From an uncultured Lachnospiraceae bacterium (GTDB taxonomy: Bacteria > Bacillota > Clostridia > Lachnospirales > Lachnospiraceae), in NCBI GenBank assembly GCA_947367855.1, contig CANBFE010000018.1, forward strand, positions 1 through 64,000: a DNA stretch of 64,000 nt, in the 5' to 3' direction. Every line of letters starts with the position of its first letter. Within the stretch, counting starts at the first letter, position 1. The notes under the pieces were generated by a model. That model had not been told where the DNA came from. It saw only the letters and a program-made list of their open reading frames with translations, and did not search any database. Made by a program: the position numbers and the translations under genes. Below are positions 49,164 through 57,675 of the stretch, in pieces.

Positions 49164-50468
49164 ATGTTCAACAGTAATGCGGTGAATATAATATTGTTAA
49201 TTACAAACCTGCTTCCGGCAGGCGCGCTGTGTGTCCATTGGAGCCGGAAAGACAGAACAAAGGCGGGAGCGGCGGAAACGCCGCTTCCGGAAGCAGCGGC
49301 ATATCTCCTGGAATTTGCCGTCTACGGAGCTGGGGTGATACGAATGGCGGATTTGATTCTGCAGGGAATTGCCTTTTCGGGAGGGGAGTCAGGGGCATTG
49401 CCTGGAGTCAGGATTCTGTTGGCGGAGAGTCTGCTGCTTTTGTTTCCTCTGGGAAAGCTGCTGCAGCGGTGGAAACAGGAGGAGAGCTGCCGGGAGAAAG
49501 TAACGGAATGGGAAAGCAGCGGAATGCGCGGGTCTGGATGCGGAAACCGGGAATCGGGCATAATGCAGGGCATTTTGAATGAGGGCGAGTATTTTCTGGG
49601 CCTGGCGCTGCTTCTGGAGCTGACGCTGCAGGGATGGAAGGAGACAACGGAGCTGCTCTTGGTTTTCGGCAGGCAGATTTGGCTGCTGTTTTTCTTTTTC
49701 TGCTTCGGGTATCTGAAACAAAGGCGAAGAGAGCGGCAGTACGCAGGCTGCTATTGGAACGGGGCAGGTATACCGGAGGTTCGGAAAGGGACATTCTTTG
49801 GGGGCAATGCCCCAAATACCAGGCATGCCCCAAATACCGGGCATGCAGACCAGGCTGAGTATCTGCGGAACGTGGAGCAGCAGTACCAGCGCACCCGGGA
49901 GTTGTGGCATGATCTGAAAAATCATATCCGGGTACTGGAGATTCTGGCGGAGGAAAAGCGGTTCGAAGAGCTTACGGACTACTTGGACAGCTTCCGGAAG
50001 GATGTGGAGAGGAGGATGATTCCCTCCAGGACGGGCTGCGCCCCGGTGGATGCCCTGTTGGGGGACAAGCTTTATCAGGCGGGAAAGCAGGACACGGAGA
50101 TGAAGTTAGAGCTGTGCGGGCTGTCGCAGACGGGATTAGCGGCAGTGGATTTGTGCGTGATACTGGGCAACCTTCTGGACAACGCCCTGGAAGCCTGCAG
50201 CGGAATATCCGGGGAAAAGCGGATTGTGCTGCGGATGCGCCGGGAGGAGGAATTCTGCTATATTACCGTGGTCAATACGGCAGAGGAACCGGTTCGGGCA
50301 GGAGAGGGGTATCTTTCCGCAAAGGGAGACAGAATAAACGGCGTCGGCCACGGACTGGGGCTGCGCAGCGCAGAACGGACAGCCCACAGGTACGGAGGAC
50401 TCCTTGTGACGGATTACAGTCAGGGAGAGTTCAAGGCGGTGGTGCGGCTGCAGTTTTCTCACAGGTAG
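49164..50468 (+). CDS. AgrC-like GHKL sensor histidine kinase
   Basis: A 434-residue kinase. The N-terminal half holds membrane spans (IILLITNLLPAGALCVHW, IRMADLILQGIAFSGG, LAESLLLLFPLGKLLQ, FGRQIWLLFFFFCFGYL). The H-box is RELWHDLKNHIRVLEILA near residue 252. The GHKL ATP-binding part has LGNLLDNALEAC (N-box) and VGHGLGLRSAERT (G-box). It is of the AgrC/citrate type that signals to LytTR regulators, so the regulator at 45630 is the natural partner. A short duplicated NAPNTRHAPNTGHAD segment precedes the H-box. A strong promoter lies at 49070. No autoinducer-peptide gene is nearby. Confidence 0.82.
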   Translation: MFNSNAVNIILLITNLLPAGALCVHWSRKDRTKAGAAETPLPEAAAYLLEFAVYGAGVIRMADLILQGIAFSGGESGALPGVRILLAESLLLLFPLGKLLQRWKQEESCREKVTEWESSGMRGSGCGNRESGIMQGILNEGEYFLGLALLLELTLQGWKETTELLLVFGRQIWLLFFFFCFGYLKQRRRERQYAGCYWNGAGIPEVRKGTFFGGNAPNTRHAPNTGHADQAEYLRNVEQQYQRTRELWHDLKNHIRVLEILAEEKRFEELTDYLDSFRKDVERRMIPSRTGCAPVDALLGDKLYQAGKQDTEMKLELCGLSQTGLAAVDLCVILGNLLDNALEACSGISGEKRIVLRMRREEEFCYITVVNTAEEPVRAGEGYLSAKGDRINGVGHGLGLRSAERTAHRYGGLLVTDYSQGEFKAVVRLQFSHR

Positions 50469-50539
50469 CTCAGTCGGATTAAGAACAACCTTTATCAATC
50501 CGTATGGCAAGTGGGAAAAAGAAAAAAGTTGGAAACCGC

Positions 50540-50568
50540 TTGTAGCGTCCGACATTTTGTGATAAAAT
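50540..50568 (+). promoter_or_regulatory. Promoter of the type I toxin mRNA
   Basis: TTGTAG (50540-50545) and TGTGA-TAAAAT (50558-50568) with 17 bp between the hexamers. The transcript would have a leader of about 110 nt that contains a perfect CGGAGGG/CCCTCCG hairpin (50616-50636). Confidence 0.55.
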
Positions 50569-50682
50569 CTGCATAAGGGTACTGCCATAACGGTAGGCGG
50601 CTAGTTCTTCTGCGGAGGGACTGTGACCCTCCGATTACATAGAAACCTGCCTGCAGGAATCTGGGAAAGGAGGGCTTTGCCA

Positions 50683-50787
50683 ATGTTGACAATGGAAGGT
50701 CTGATAGCGGTCATCAGCTTATGCCTGACTGCCTTCGGACTCGGATATGCGATAGGAAGCAAGGATAATAATAAATCACAAAAATAG
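50683..50787 (+). CDS. Small holin-like type I toxin
   Basis: A 34-residue peptide: MEGLIAVISLCLTAFGLGYA forms one membrane span, followed by a charged tail (GSKDNNKSQK). This is the putative holin-like toxin (Hol_Tox/TxpA-type) pattern, whose members damage the membrane when over-produced. AAAGGAGGG lies eight bases before the ATG. An antisense promoter downstream reads back over the gene's 3' end and both transcripts share the terminator at 50781-50823, as in txpA/ratA. I infer a chromosomal type I toxin-antitoxin locus. Confidence 0.8.
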   Translation: MLTMEGLIAVISLCLTAFGLGYAIGSKDNNKSQK

Positions 50788-50868
50788 CCGCCCCGGTCCG
50801 CAAAACTAAGGCGACTATTTTTGTTTGCTCAAATTCGGACTAGCCGTCTATCGGCAGTATCCCTTTAT
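50775..50868 (-). ncRNA. Candidate antisense antitoxin RNA
   Basis: A minus-strand promoter at 50875-50903 would start an RNA near 50868 that runs into the shared terminator and ends near 50775. It overlaps the toxin mRNA 3' end by roughly 90 nt, and the only long open frame in it is absent. Ends are estimated from promoter and terminator positions. The 50904-51117 stretch beyond holds no gene. Confidence 0.55.
50781..50823. terminator. Bidirectional terminator of the toxin/antitoxin pair
   Basis: AAAATAGCCGCC (50781-50792) and GGCGACTATTT (50810-50820) form a stem flanked by T-runs on both strands. It can stop both the toxin mRNA and the antisense RNA. Confidence 0.75.
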
Positions 50869-50874
50869 GTTTTT

Positions 50875-50903
50875 ATTGTAACAGATTTCCCCGGGGCTGT
50901 CAA
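50875..50903 (-). promoter_or_regulatory. Antisense RNA promoter, consensus
   Basis: On the minus strand, TTGACA (50898-50903) and TACAAT (50875-50880) are exactly 17 bp apart. It points toward the toxin gene and away from the ABC-transporter genes. Confidence 0.75.
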
Positions 50904-51117
50904 ATGCCGTGGGGATTTTTCGTTATTTTTTCAGGCAGGCAGGATTTTGCGGGCAGCTCCGCCGGGTGTATTCTGCCGAAAATGACAAAAACTCTGCCAA
51001 AAGGAACAGGAATGCCCCAAAGCGTCCCGTGATATGCTATGATGGATGCAGAAGGGGAGCCTGTGGGTGGGTTCACCGGAAAGAAATCCGTTTTGCGGAT
51101 AGCGTGGAGGAGAGGTC

Positions 51118-52935
51118 ATGAAGGTGATAAGAAACTGTGCCCTGTCTGTGGGACTCACGGTAAAGTATGCGCCATGGAACGCTTTGCTGTACATTCTGGT
51201 TTGTCTGACGCCGGGATTTTTCAGCGGACTGAGGGTGGTTCTGGTGCAGAGACTGGTGGACGGCGGAATGGACTATGGAACCACAGGGCAGGGGATGGAG
51301 GGGCTTCTGCTGAGCGGCAGCCTTTTGATTGCCATGCTTTTTGTCTGGTTTGTCTTTGAACGGCTGCAGGGATACGAGGAAAAAGTACTGGAAATCCGTC
51401 TGATCAGAAACATGGCGCCGGACATTCTCAAGAAACTTGACAGGTTGGAGTACGGCGCCTTTGAATCTCCGGATGTGCAGGGGATATTAAAGCGCATCGG
51501 GGAGGAACCCTGGCAGAAGGTGAAAAACTGCTATATCGGAAGCATAAACACGGTCCGGACGCTGCTGTCCATCTTCTTTATGCTGGGGGTCTATGCGGCG
51601 GTGTCTTTCTGGATCGGTGCAGGGATCTTTTTGGTGGCAGTTCCCATGCTGCTGCTGAATCTTGCTGCCACGAAGCGGCTGCAGGCCCTGCTGTGCGACA
51701 CCACCATGGAAGCCCGGAAACTGGAAGATCTGAAAAGGCTGTTTCAGGACAGAAATGCCATGTATGAGATGAAAGTGTTTGGAAGCCGGGAGATGATGGC
51801 GGAAAAATGGCGCAGGTTCAGCGGCGGCGTGGAGGAGGAGATCCGGAAGGCGGGCGGCCGGGTGGTGGTTCTGGAGGGCGCCAGCAGGCTTCTCAACATT
51901 ACCTATTTTGTCTTTATTATCATCGCTTTGGCGTACCTGTTTTTACAGGGAAGCGTTACAATCGGACAGTTCACCGCAGTGATCGGCTCCCTGCATTCCA
52001 TAACGAATCAGATGCTGTCCGCTTCCTGGACAGTGACGAATACATTTCGGACTGCTATGGATGTGGAGCATTACCGGGAATTTCTGAATCTTCCGGAGCG
52101 CAGGGACAGGGGAAACGTGGAGGCTCTGGCCCATGGGGATATCGCCTTTGAGAATGTGAGCTTTACCTATCCCGGCACGGACAGACAGGTGCTGAAGAAT
52201 GTCACCTTCAGGATAAAGGCGGGGGAGCGTGTGGCCTTTGTGGGGGAAAACGGAGCCGGAAAGTCCACTTTGGTAAAGCTTCTCAGCGGCCTGTATGAGC
52301 CGGATACAGGGAGGGTGCTGATTGGCGGCGCGCCGGTCCGGGAGCTGTCGGAGGCTCTGCGGAAAAGATGCCTGTCCGTGGTGTTCCAGGATTTCCAGGA
52401 GTATGAGCTTACCCTGCGGGAAAATGTGGCACTGGGAGACATTGCATGGATTGGGGAGGACGCCCGGATCAAAACGGCTCTGGATCAGGCAGGCGGAGCA
52501 GGGCTGTATCTTGGGGCGGAAAAGGAACTGGACCGCAATCTGGGGCATCTGGAGACGGACGGGGAGAATCTGTCCCGGGGGCAATGGCAGCGGGTGGCCA
52601 TCGCCAGGGCGTTTCTGGCGGATGCGGCGTTCTGTGTACTGGATGAACCCACGGCGGCTCTGGACCCCATTGCCGAGAGCCGTATGTACGAGAATTTTGC
52701 CCGGATTTTTCATAAAAACGGAACTATCATGATCTCCCACCGCCTGGCCAGTGCGAAACTGGCAGACCGGATTCTGGTGTTGGACGGGGGGCGGATTGTG
52801 CAGGACGGCAGCCATGAACAGCTGATGGAAACGGAGGGGCTGTACAGAACCATGTTCCTGGCCCAGAGCTCGTGGTACACGGAGCAGGCGGAAAAGGAGC
52901 AGGATTCTGACCTGGAGAAGGGAGGCAGAGGATGA
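51118..52935 (+). CDS. ABC transporter, permease-ATPase subunit 1
   Basis: A 605-residue half-transporter. Six membrane helices occupy residues 1-320. The ATPase domain has Walker A FVGENGAGKSTLV near 380, Q-loop VFQDFQEYELTLREN, signature NLSRGQWQRVAIARAF and Walker B CVLDEPTAALDP. The signature starts LSRGQ rather than LSGGQ, and the switch His is present in ISHRLA. It forms a heterodimer with the next gene, which overlaps it by four bases (ATGA). Such pairs export drugs or peptides; the substrate is unknown. ATG 51118 follows GGAGAGG. Confidence 0.85.
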   Translation: MKVIRNCALSVGLTVKYAPWNALLYILVCLTPGFFSGLRVVLVQRLVDGGMDYGTTGQGMEGLLLSGSLLIAMLFVWFVFERLQGYEEKVLEIRLIRNMAPDILKKLDRLEYGAFESPDVQGILKRIGEEPWQKVKNCYIGSINTVRTLLSIFFMLGVYAAVSFWIGAGIFLVAVPMLLLNLAATKRLQALLCDTTMEARKLEDLKRLFQDRNAMYEMKVFGSREMMAEKWRRFSGGVEEEIRKAGGRVVVLEGASRLLNITYFVFIIIALAYLFLQGSVTIGQFTAVIGSLHSITNQMLSASWTVTNTFRTAMDVEHYREFLNLPERRDRGNVEALAHGDIAFENVSFTYPGTDRQVLKNVTFRIKAGERVAFVGENGAGKSTLVKLLSGLYEPDTGRVLIGGAPVRELSEALRKRCLSVVFQDFQEYELTLRENVALGDIAWIGEDARIKTALDQAGGAGLYLGAEKELDRNLGHLETDGENLSRGQWQRVAIARAFLADAAFCVLDEPTAALDPIAESRMYENFARIFHKNGTIMISHRLASAKLADRILVLDGGRIVQDGSHEQLMETEGLYRTMFLAQSSWYTEQAEKEQDSDLEKGGRG

Positions 52936-54701
52936 AAGGGATAAGAAAGCATTTGGCGTGTTTTGGCCTGGCAATCCGGGATATGCAGAAATTTATGCCT
53001 TTTCTGCTGTGGGGAAAGCTGATTTCCAGTATTGCCGAGGCAGTGCTGCAGGTGTGGCAGCCTGTGCTGATCGCGGAACTGTTCCGGCTTGCGGCTGATC
53101 TGGAGGGCGGAAATCTCCTTCTTTTTAAACGGGATATCGTATTTCTGTGTATCTGTATTGGTTCGCCTGCGGTATGTACCATGCTGCTGCGGGCGGTGGG
53201 GTTGTACGGTGAAGGGAAAAAGGAAACCTGTTACGGATGGAAAATGTATGATTTTGCCGGGAAACTGCGGCTTGAGGCTCTGGAGAAGCCGGAGGTACTG
53301 GACAGCTTCCGAAATGCGGACGCGGCCTATTCGCAGCATCTGGCGGCAAGCAGGATGTTTTCCTATCTGCTGATGGATGTGAGATCGGTATTGGTCTGCG
53401 TCAGCACCTTTTTCGTGGTGGGAAGCTTTTCCCTGTGGCTGCTTCCCGGGGCGGTGCTGGGCGTCCTGCCGTATCTGGCCATAGATATCTTCTCGGAAAA
53501 GCGCAGAAGCGGAACCTACAGGGGGCAGGCGGGGAAACGAAGGCGGCTTGTGTATCTCTGGAAGCTCTTCTGCACCAAAGAGCCCGTGAAGGAGATGCGC
53601 ACCATGGGATTTTTCGGATTTCTGAAGGAGAAATGGGTGGCGGCCAATGTGGAAGTGGTCCGGGAGATGGAGGAAGTGGAGCTGAGGGCCATCCGGTGGT
53701 CCGCAGCGGGAATATTGCTGAAAAATCTGTGCTATGTGGCAAATGTGGCCATTGCGGTAATTCTGATGGTCAGGGGAGAACTGGCGGTGGGGCAGTTTGC
53801 CGCCTGTCTTACCGCCTTCGGGCTGCTGCAGGACAATCTTTCCCTGCTGAGCACCTTTGTGGTGAGCTTCCTGCAGTCCTGGCATCATGTGGAGGAATAT
53901 TATGACTTCTTCCGGGCGGAGACGGAAGAGGAGGGGCAGGAGGACTACCGGCCCTTCCGGCGTGAGATCACTTTGCACGGGGTGCATTTCCGTTATCCGG
54001 GCGGGGACCGGGATGCCCTGGACGGCGTGGATCTGACCATCAGGAAAGGAGAGCATGTGGTCATCGTGGGCGTCAACGGCTCCGGGAAGACCACATTGTC
54101 CAAGGTGCTGACGGGAACTTACCCGGCCTGTTCCGGGGATGTATGCTACGACGATCAGAAGATAACGGAAATAAAGAAAAACGGACTGTACAGGGATATT
54201 TCCATCGTGCCTCAGGATTTCGTTCATTATAATTTCTCTCTGGGAGAAAATATCACGGTGAGCGATTTTGGCCGCAGGGAGGACCAGGCGGGCCTGACCA
54301 AAGTGGCGGAAGCCGTGGGGATGCAGGAGCTGATGCGGGGAATCGGGGGACCGAAGGCGCAGCTGGGCAGGGAGTTCGGGGGAGTTGAGCTGTCCGGCGG
54401 AGAGTGGCAGAAGGTGGCCATCGCCAGGGGACTGTTTAGGGACAGCAGCCTGATTATTCTGGACGAACCCACCAGTGCACTGGACCCTCTGGTGGAGTAT
54501 GAGATTCTCACCAATTTTCTGCGGTTAATCCAGGGAAAGACTTCCGTAATCATCTCCCACAGGGTGGGCATCTGCAGGCACGCGGACAAGATTGTGGTGA
54601 TGAAGGACGGAAAGGCGGTGGAATGGGGCAGTCATGAGGAACTGAAAAAGGCCGGCGGGGAATATGCCAGAATCTGGGGAGAGCAGGCCAAATGGTATTA
54701 G
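52932..54701 (+). CDS. ABC transporter, permease-ATPase subunit 2
   Basis: A 589-residue half-transporter, partner of the preceding gene. Six helices lie in residues 1-330. The ATPase has Walker A IVGVNGSGKTTLS near 380, Q-loop VPQDFVHYNFSLGEN, signature ELSGGEWQKVAIARG and Walker B IILDEPTSALDP with ISHRVG. The signature deviates from LSGGQ in its last position (LSGGE). Together with subunit 1 it makes an asymmetric exporter. A terminator follows its stop codon. No biosynthetic gene is adjacent, so the exported compound cannot be guessed. Confidence 0.85.
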   Translation: MKGIRKHLACFGLAIRDMQKFMPFLLWGKLISSIAEAVLQVWQPVLIAELFRLAADLEGGNLLLFKRDIVFLCICIGSPAVCTMLLRAVGLYGEGKKETCYGWKMYDFAGKLRLEALEKPEVLDSFRNADAAYSQHLAASRMFSYLLMDVRSVLVCVSTFFVVGSFSLWLLPGAVLGVLPYLAIDIFSEKRRSGTYRGQAGKRRRLVYLWKLFCTKEPVKEMRTMGFFGFLKEKWVAANVEVVREMEEVELRAIRWSAAGILLKNLCYVANVAIAVILMVRGELAVGQFAACLTAFGLLQDNLSLLSTFVVSFLQSWHHVEEYYDFFRAETEEEGQEDYRPFRREITLHGVHFRYPGGDRDALDGVDLTIRKGEHVVIVGVNGSGKTTLSKVLTGTYPACSGDVCYDDQKITEIKKNGLYRDISIVPQDFVHYNFSLGENITVSDFGRREDQAGLTKVAEAVGMQELMRGIGGPKAQLGREFGGVELSGGEWQKVAIARGLFRDSSLIILDEPTSALDPLVEYEILTNFLRLIQGKTSVIISHRVGICRHADKIVVMKDGKAVEWGSHEELKKAGGEYARIWGEQAKWY

Positions 54702-54725
54702 AGGGGGCGATTGGCCCCCTTTTAA
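54702..54725 (+). terminator. Rho-independent terminator after the ABC pair
   Basis: AGGGGGC (54702-54708) and GCCCCCT (54714-54720) around a 5-nt loop, followed by TTTTAATTGTTTTT. The stop codon TAG overlaps the stem start. Confidence 0.85.
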
Positions 54726-54833
54726 TTGTTTTTCAAATATCTTTAGAAATTCTTCCAAAATCCCTGTGTTTGTAATTTATATTTTCAACATATACTGTCC
54801 TCAACAGAAAAAGACAAGTCAGGGGGGACAGTT

Positions 54834-55349
54834 ATGGACTTAGGTACACTTACTTATTATTTTACCAGGTATGGGGCAATTGCCATTTTTGTGATCGTGT
54901 TTCTGGAGTATCTGAACCTGCCGGGATTTCCCGCAGGAATCATCATGCCCCTGTCCGGCATTATGGCGGCAAAGGGGAATATCCATTTCTTCTGGGTGAT
55001 GACAGTCTCTCTGGCGGCGGGGCTTCTGGGGAGCCTGGCGCTGTATGCTCTGGGCAGAAAGGGCGGCGAGGTGTTTCTGAATGCCTATACCAGGCGGTTT
55101 CCCAGACAGAAGGAAGTACTGGAAAAGAATCTGGAATGGATCAGGCAGAAGGGCTGCATGGGCGTCTTTGTGGGGAAGCTTCTGCCCATGGTGCGGACCA
55201 TCGTATCCATTCCGGCGGGCGTGGTGAAGATGGATCTGATGAAATATACGGTAAGCTCCGCCTGCGGGATACTGATCTGGAATTTCGCTTTTATCGGCGC
55301 GGGCTATGTACTGGGAGATCAGGTGTTTCAGCTGTTGGGGATGGCATAG
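54834..55349 (+). CDS. DedA-family membrane protein
   Basis: A 171-residue membrane protein of the DedA/SNARE-associated family: LTYYFTRYGAIAIFVIVFLE at the start, LPGFPAGIIMPLSG, a hydrophilic loop RRFPRQKEVLEKNLEWIRQK, then GKLLPMVRTIVSIPAGVVKM and a C-terminal span. DedA proteins support membrane lipid homeostasis and are thought to flip lipid carriers. AGGGGGG precedes the ATG. A GT4 glycosyltransferase follows after 24 bp, so a lipid-glycan function for the pair is plausible. Confidence 0.87.
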   Translation: MDLGTLTYYFTRYGAIAIFVIVFLEYLNLPGFPAGIIMPLSGIMAAKGNIHFFWVMTVSLAAGLLGSLALYALGRKGGEVFLNAYTRRFPRQKEVLEKNLEWIRQKGCMGVFVGKLLPMVRTIVSIPAGVVKMDLMKYTVSSACGILIWNFAFIGAGYVLGDQVFQLLGMA

Positions 55350-55373
55350 GATTGGGGAGAGGACGGACGAGAG

Positions 55374-56612
55374 ATGAGAATAGCGTTAATGACAAATAAT
55401 TACAAACCTGTGGTGGGAGGCGTGCCCATTTCCATTGAGAGACTGGCAGGAGGGCTGAAGGAACTGGGGCATGAGGTGACGATTTTTGCGCCTACCTACA
55501 GAGAGGCGGATTTTCCGGAGGGAAGCCCGGAGCAGGACGTGTTCCGTTATTCCACCTGTCTGAACCGCTTTGTGGGTGGCATCGTCCTGCCCAATCCCTT
55601 TGATCTGCGGATTGAAAGGGAGTTCCGGAAGCAGCGCTATGATATCATTCATGTGCACCATCCCATGCTCATCGGCAGGACGGCAGTGTACCTGTCCCGG
55701 AAGTATTGCGTTCCTCTGGTATTTACATACCATACCAGATATGAGCAGTATGTGCGCAGTTATACCAAAGGCATGCTGAAGATGGACCGCATTATGCCGC
55801 TGTATCTGCGCAGGTTCCTGCGGCACTGCGATTTCGTGTTTGCGCCCACGGAGGGGATGCAGGAATATCTGACGGATACCTGCAAAGTGCGGCGGTCCAG
55901 GACGGGAATCCTTCCCACGGGCATTGAGCGGAAAAATTTTGACATTGATCCGGAAGAAGGCAGGAGCATCCGCAGACAGTACGGCGGGGAGAAGATTCCT
56001 TTCCTGCTCACCGTGTCCAGAATGGCGGGTGAGAAAAATGTGGGATTCCTTCTGGAGAGCCTGGCCCGGGTGAAAGCTCTGTACGGGAAGCCGTTCCGTA
56101 TGCTGATGGTGGGAGACGGGCCGGACAGGGAGGCGCTGCGCAGGCGCAGTGAGGAACTGGGACTGGGGGATACCGTGGTCTTTGCCGGGGCGGTTCCCAA
56201 TCAGGAGATTGCGCCTTATTTTAAGGCTGCGGACGGCTTTCTGTTCGCGTCCAAGACAGAGACGCAGGGCATTGTGGTACTGGAAGCTTTCGCGGGAGCC
56301 ACGCCTGTGATCGCTGTGAGGGCTTCCGGAGTGGAAGACCTGGTGGATGACGGGGTGAACGGGATTCTGACTGAGGAGGACAGCAGGGAGTATGCGGAGA
56401 AGGTGACGGTATTTCTGGAGAGTCTGGATTCGGACTGCTGTGCCGGACAGTCTCAGGAGGCCTACAGGCAGATGTCGGCCAATGCCTACCGAAAAGGTGT
56501 CCTTTACCGTGAAGAAGCAGTTGCGCTGAAAGCAGTTCATTATTATAATAGTGTTATTGCGGAAAACGCAATGCAGAAAAAACGGAATATCCGGCTGCTG
56601 CCTGCAGGCTGA
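55374..56612 (+). CDS. GT4 glycosyltransferase (diglucosyl-diacylglycerol-synthase-like)
   Basis: A 412-residue GT-B enzyme. The N-domain begins RIALMTNNYKPVVGGVPISI and has YDIIHVHHPMLIGR and VFTYHTRYEQYV. The C-domain has LLTVSRMAGEKNVGFLLE, MLMVGDGPDREALRR and the donor-binding TETQGIVVLEAFAGATPVIA. This resembles processive glucosyl/galactosyl diacylglycerol synthases and other GT4 enzymes that use nucleotide sugars. GGAGAGGA precedes the ATG. Acceptor and donor are not proved, and the pairing with DedA suggests a membrane-lipid acceptor. It ends before the OmpR-type regulator gene. Confidence 0.85.
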   Translation: MRIALMTNNYKPVVGGVPISIERLAGGLKELGHEVTIFAPTYREADFPEGSPEQDVFRYSTCLNRFVGGIVLPNPFDLRIEREFRKQRYDIIHVHHPMLIGRTAVYLSRKYCVPLVFTYHTRYEQYVRSYTKGMLKMDRIMPLYLRRFLRHCDFVFAPTEGMQEYLTDTCKVRRSRTGILPTGIERKNFDIDPEEGRSIRRQYGGEKIPFLLTVSRMAGEKNVGFLLESLARVKALYGKPFRMLMVGDGPDREALRRRSEELGLGDTVVFAGAVPNQEIAPYFKAADGFLFASKTETQGIVVLEAFAGATPVIAVRASGVEDLVDDGVNGILTEEDSREYAEKVTVFLESLDSDCCAGQSQEAYRQMSANAYRKGVLYREEAVALKAVHYYNSVIAENAMQKKRNIRLLPAG

Positions 56613-56829
56613 ATTCTGATGCTGCGCTGCCTTCCCACGGGGCCTGACAGCCACGGCGAGCGTGCGGGCCGGGATGCGCCAGAGTATGCATGATTTTACG
56701 AAAGAACCGTGTTTTGCCTGAGGGAGAAAAGCCCCTGCCCGGAAAGACGGGGCAGAAGGCAGACAGTGGAAAAAGCGCAGCGGGAATGTGGGAGCCGGAG
56801 TCCGTATGAGGGAAAAGGGAGGACATCAT

Positions 56830-57540
56830 ATGGAACAAAATTACCACATCCTTGTAGTGGAGGACGACAAGGCGATTCGGGAGGGCGTTGAGATCTACCT
56901 GAAGAATCAGGGATACAGGGTATTCCAGGCGGCAAACGGAGCGGAGGGCCTGAAAGTCATCGAGAGCGAGGAGATCCACCTTGCCATCGTTGACATTATG
57001 ATGCCGGTTATGGACGGCGTAACCATGCTGATGAAACTCCGTTCAAAGGAATATGAATTTCCGGTAATCATGCTGTCTGCCAAGTCCGAGGAAGTGGATA
57101 AGATCATGGGACTGAATATGGGAGCAGACGATTATGTTACCAAGCCTTTCACGCCTCTGGAGCTTCTGGCCAGGGTGAATTCCCATTTGCGCAGGTATTC
57201 CAAGTATCTGTCGGCCCTGAAGGAGGACGGAAGCAAGGATCATATTTATACCATAGGCGGCCTGGAGCTGAACGAGGATACCGTGGAGGTCAGCGTGGAC
57301 GGGGAGCCGGTAAAGCTGACGCCCATGGAGTTTAAGATCGTGCAGCTGCTGATCAAGAATCCGGGGAGGGTTTTTTCCGCGGATGAGATTTACGAGCGCA
57401 TCTGGAACGAGAAGGCGGTGAATACGGATACCATCATGGTGCATGTGCGGAATATCCGGGAGAAAATCGAGATCGATCCCAAGAATCCCAAGTATCTGAA
57501 GGTGGTATGGGGCGTCGGGTATAAAATCGACAGACAGTGA
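56830..57540 (+). CDS. OmpR/PhoB-family response regulator
   Basis: A 236-residue regulator. The receiver has VVEDDKAIREGV near residue 10, the phospho-acceptor Asp in IVDIMMPVMDG near 54 and the conserved Lys in YVTKPFTPLELL near 103. The C-terminal winged helix reads KLTPMEFKIVQLLIKNPGRV and VHVRNIREKIEIDPKNPKYL, ending VWGVGYKI. GGGAGGA precedes ATG 56830; an earlier in-frame ATG at 56788 lacks a ribosome site. The large histidine kinase at 57676 is its partner. The gap before this gene (56613-56829) holds a weak CTGCCC/GGGCAG hairpin only. Confidence 0.9.
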   Translation: MEQNYHILVVEDDKAIREGVEIYLKNQGYRVFQAANGAEGLKVIESEEIHLAIVDIMMPVMDGVTMLMKLRSKEYEFPVIMLSAKSEEVDKIMGLNMGADDYVTKPFTPLELLARVNSHLRRYSKYLSALKEDGSKDHIYTIGGLELNEDTVEVSVDGEPVKLTPMEFKIVQLLIKNPGRVFSADEIYERIWNEKAVNTDTIMVHVRNIREKIEIDPKNPKYLKVVWGVGYKIDRQ

Positions 57541-57675
57541 GTCATTTTGACTTATGACGGAAATGACACGGCGGCAAATAGGTTGGGAAGAGGCTGCCGC
57601 ATTAAGGGGCGTAGAATTTCCTAATGCGACAGCACCAATATGCGCCGGAAGAGCGGGAATCATCGGGAGGGGAAT

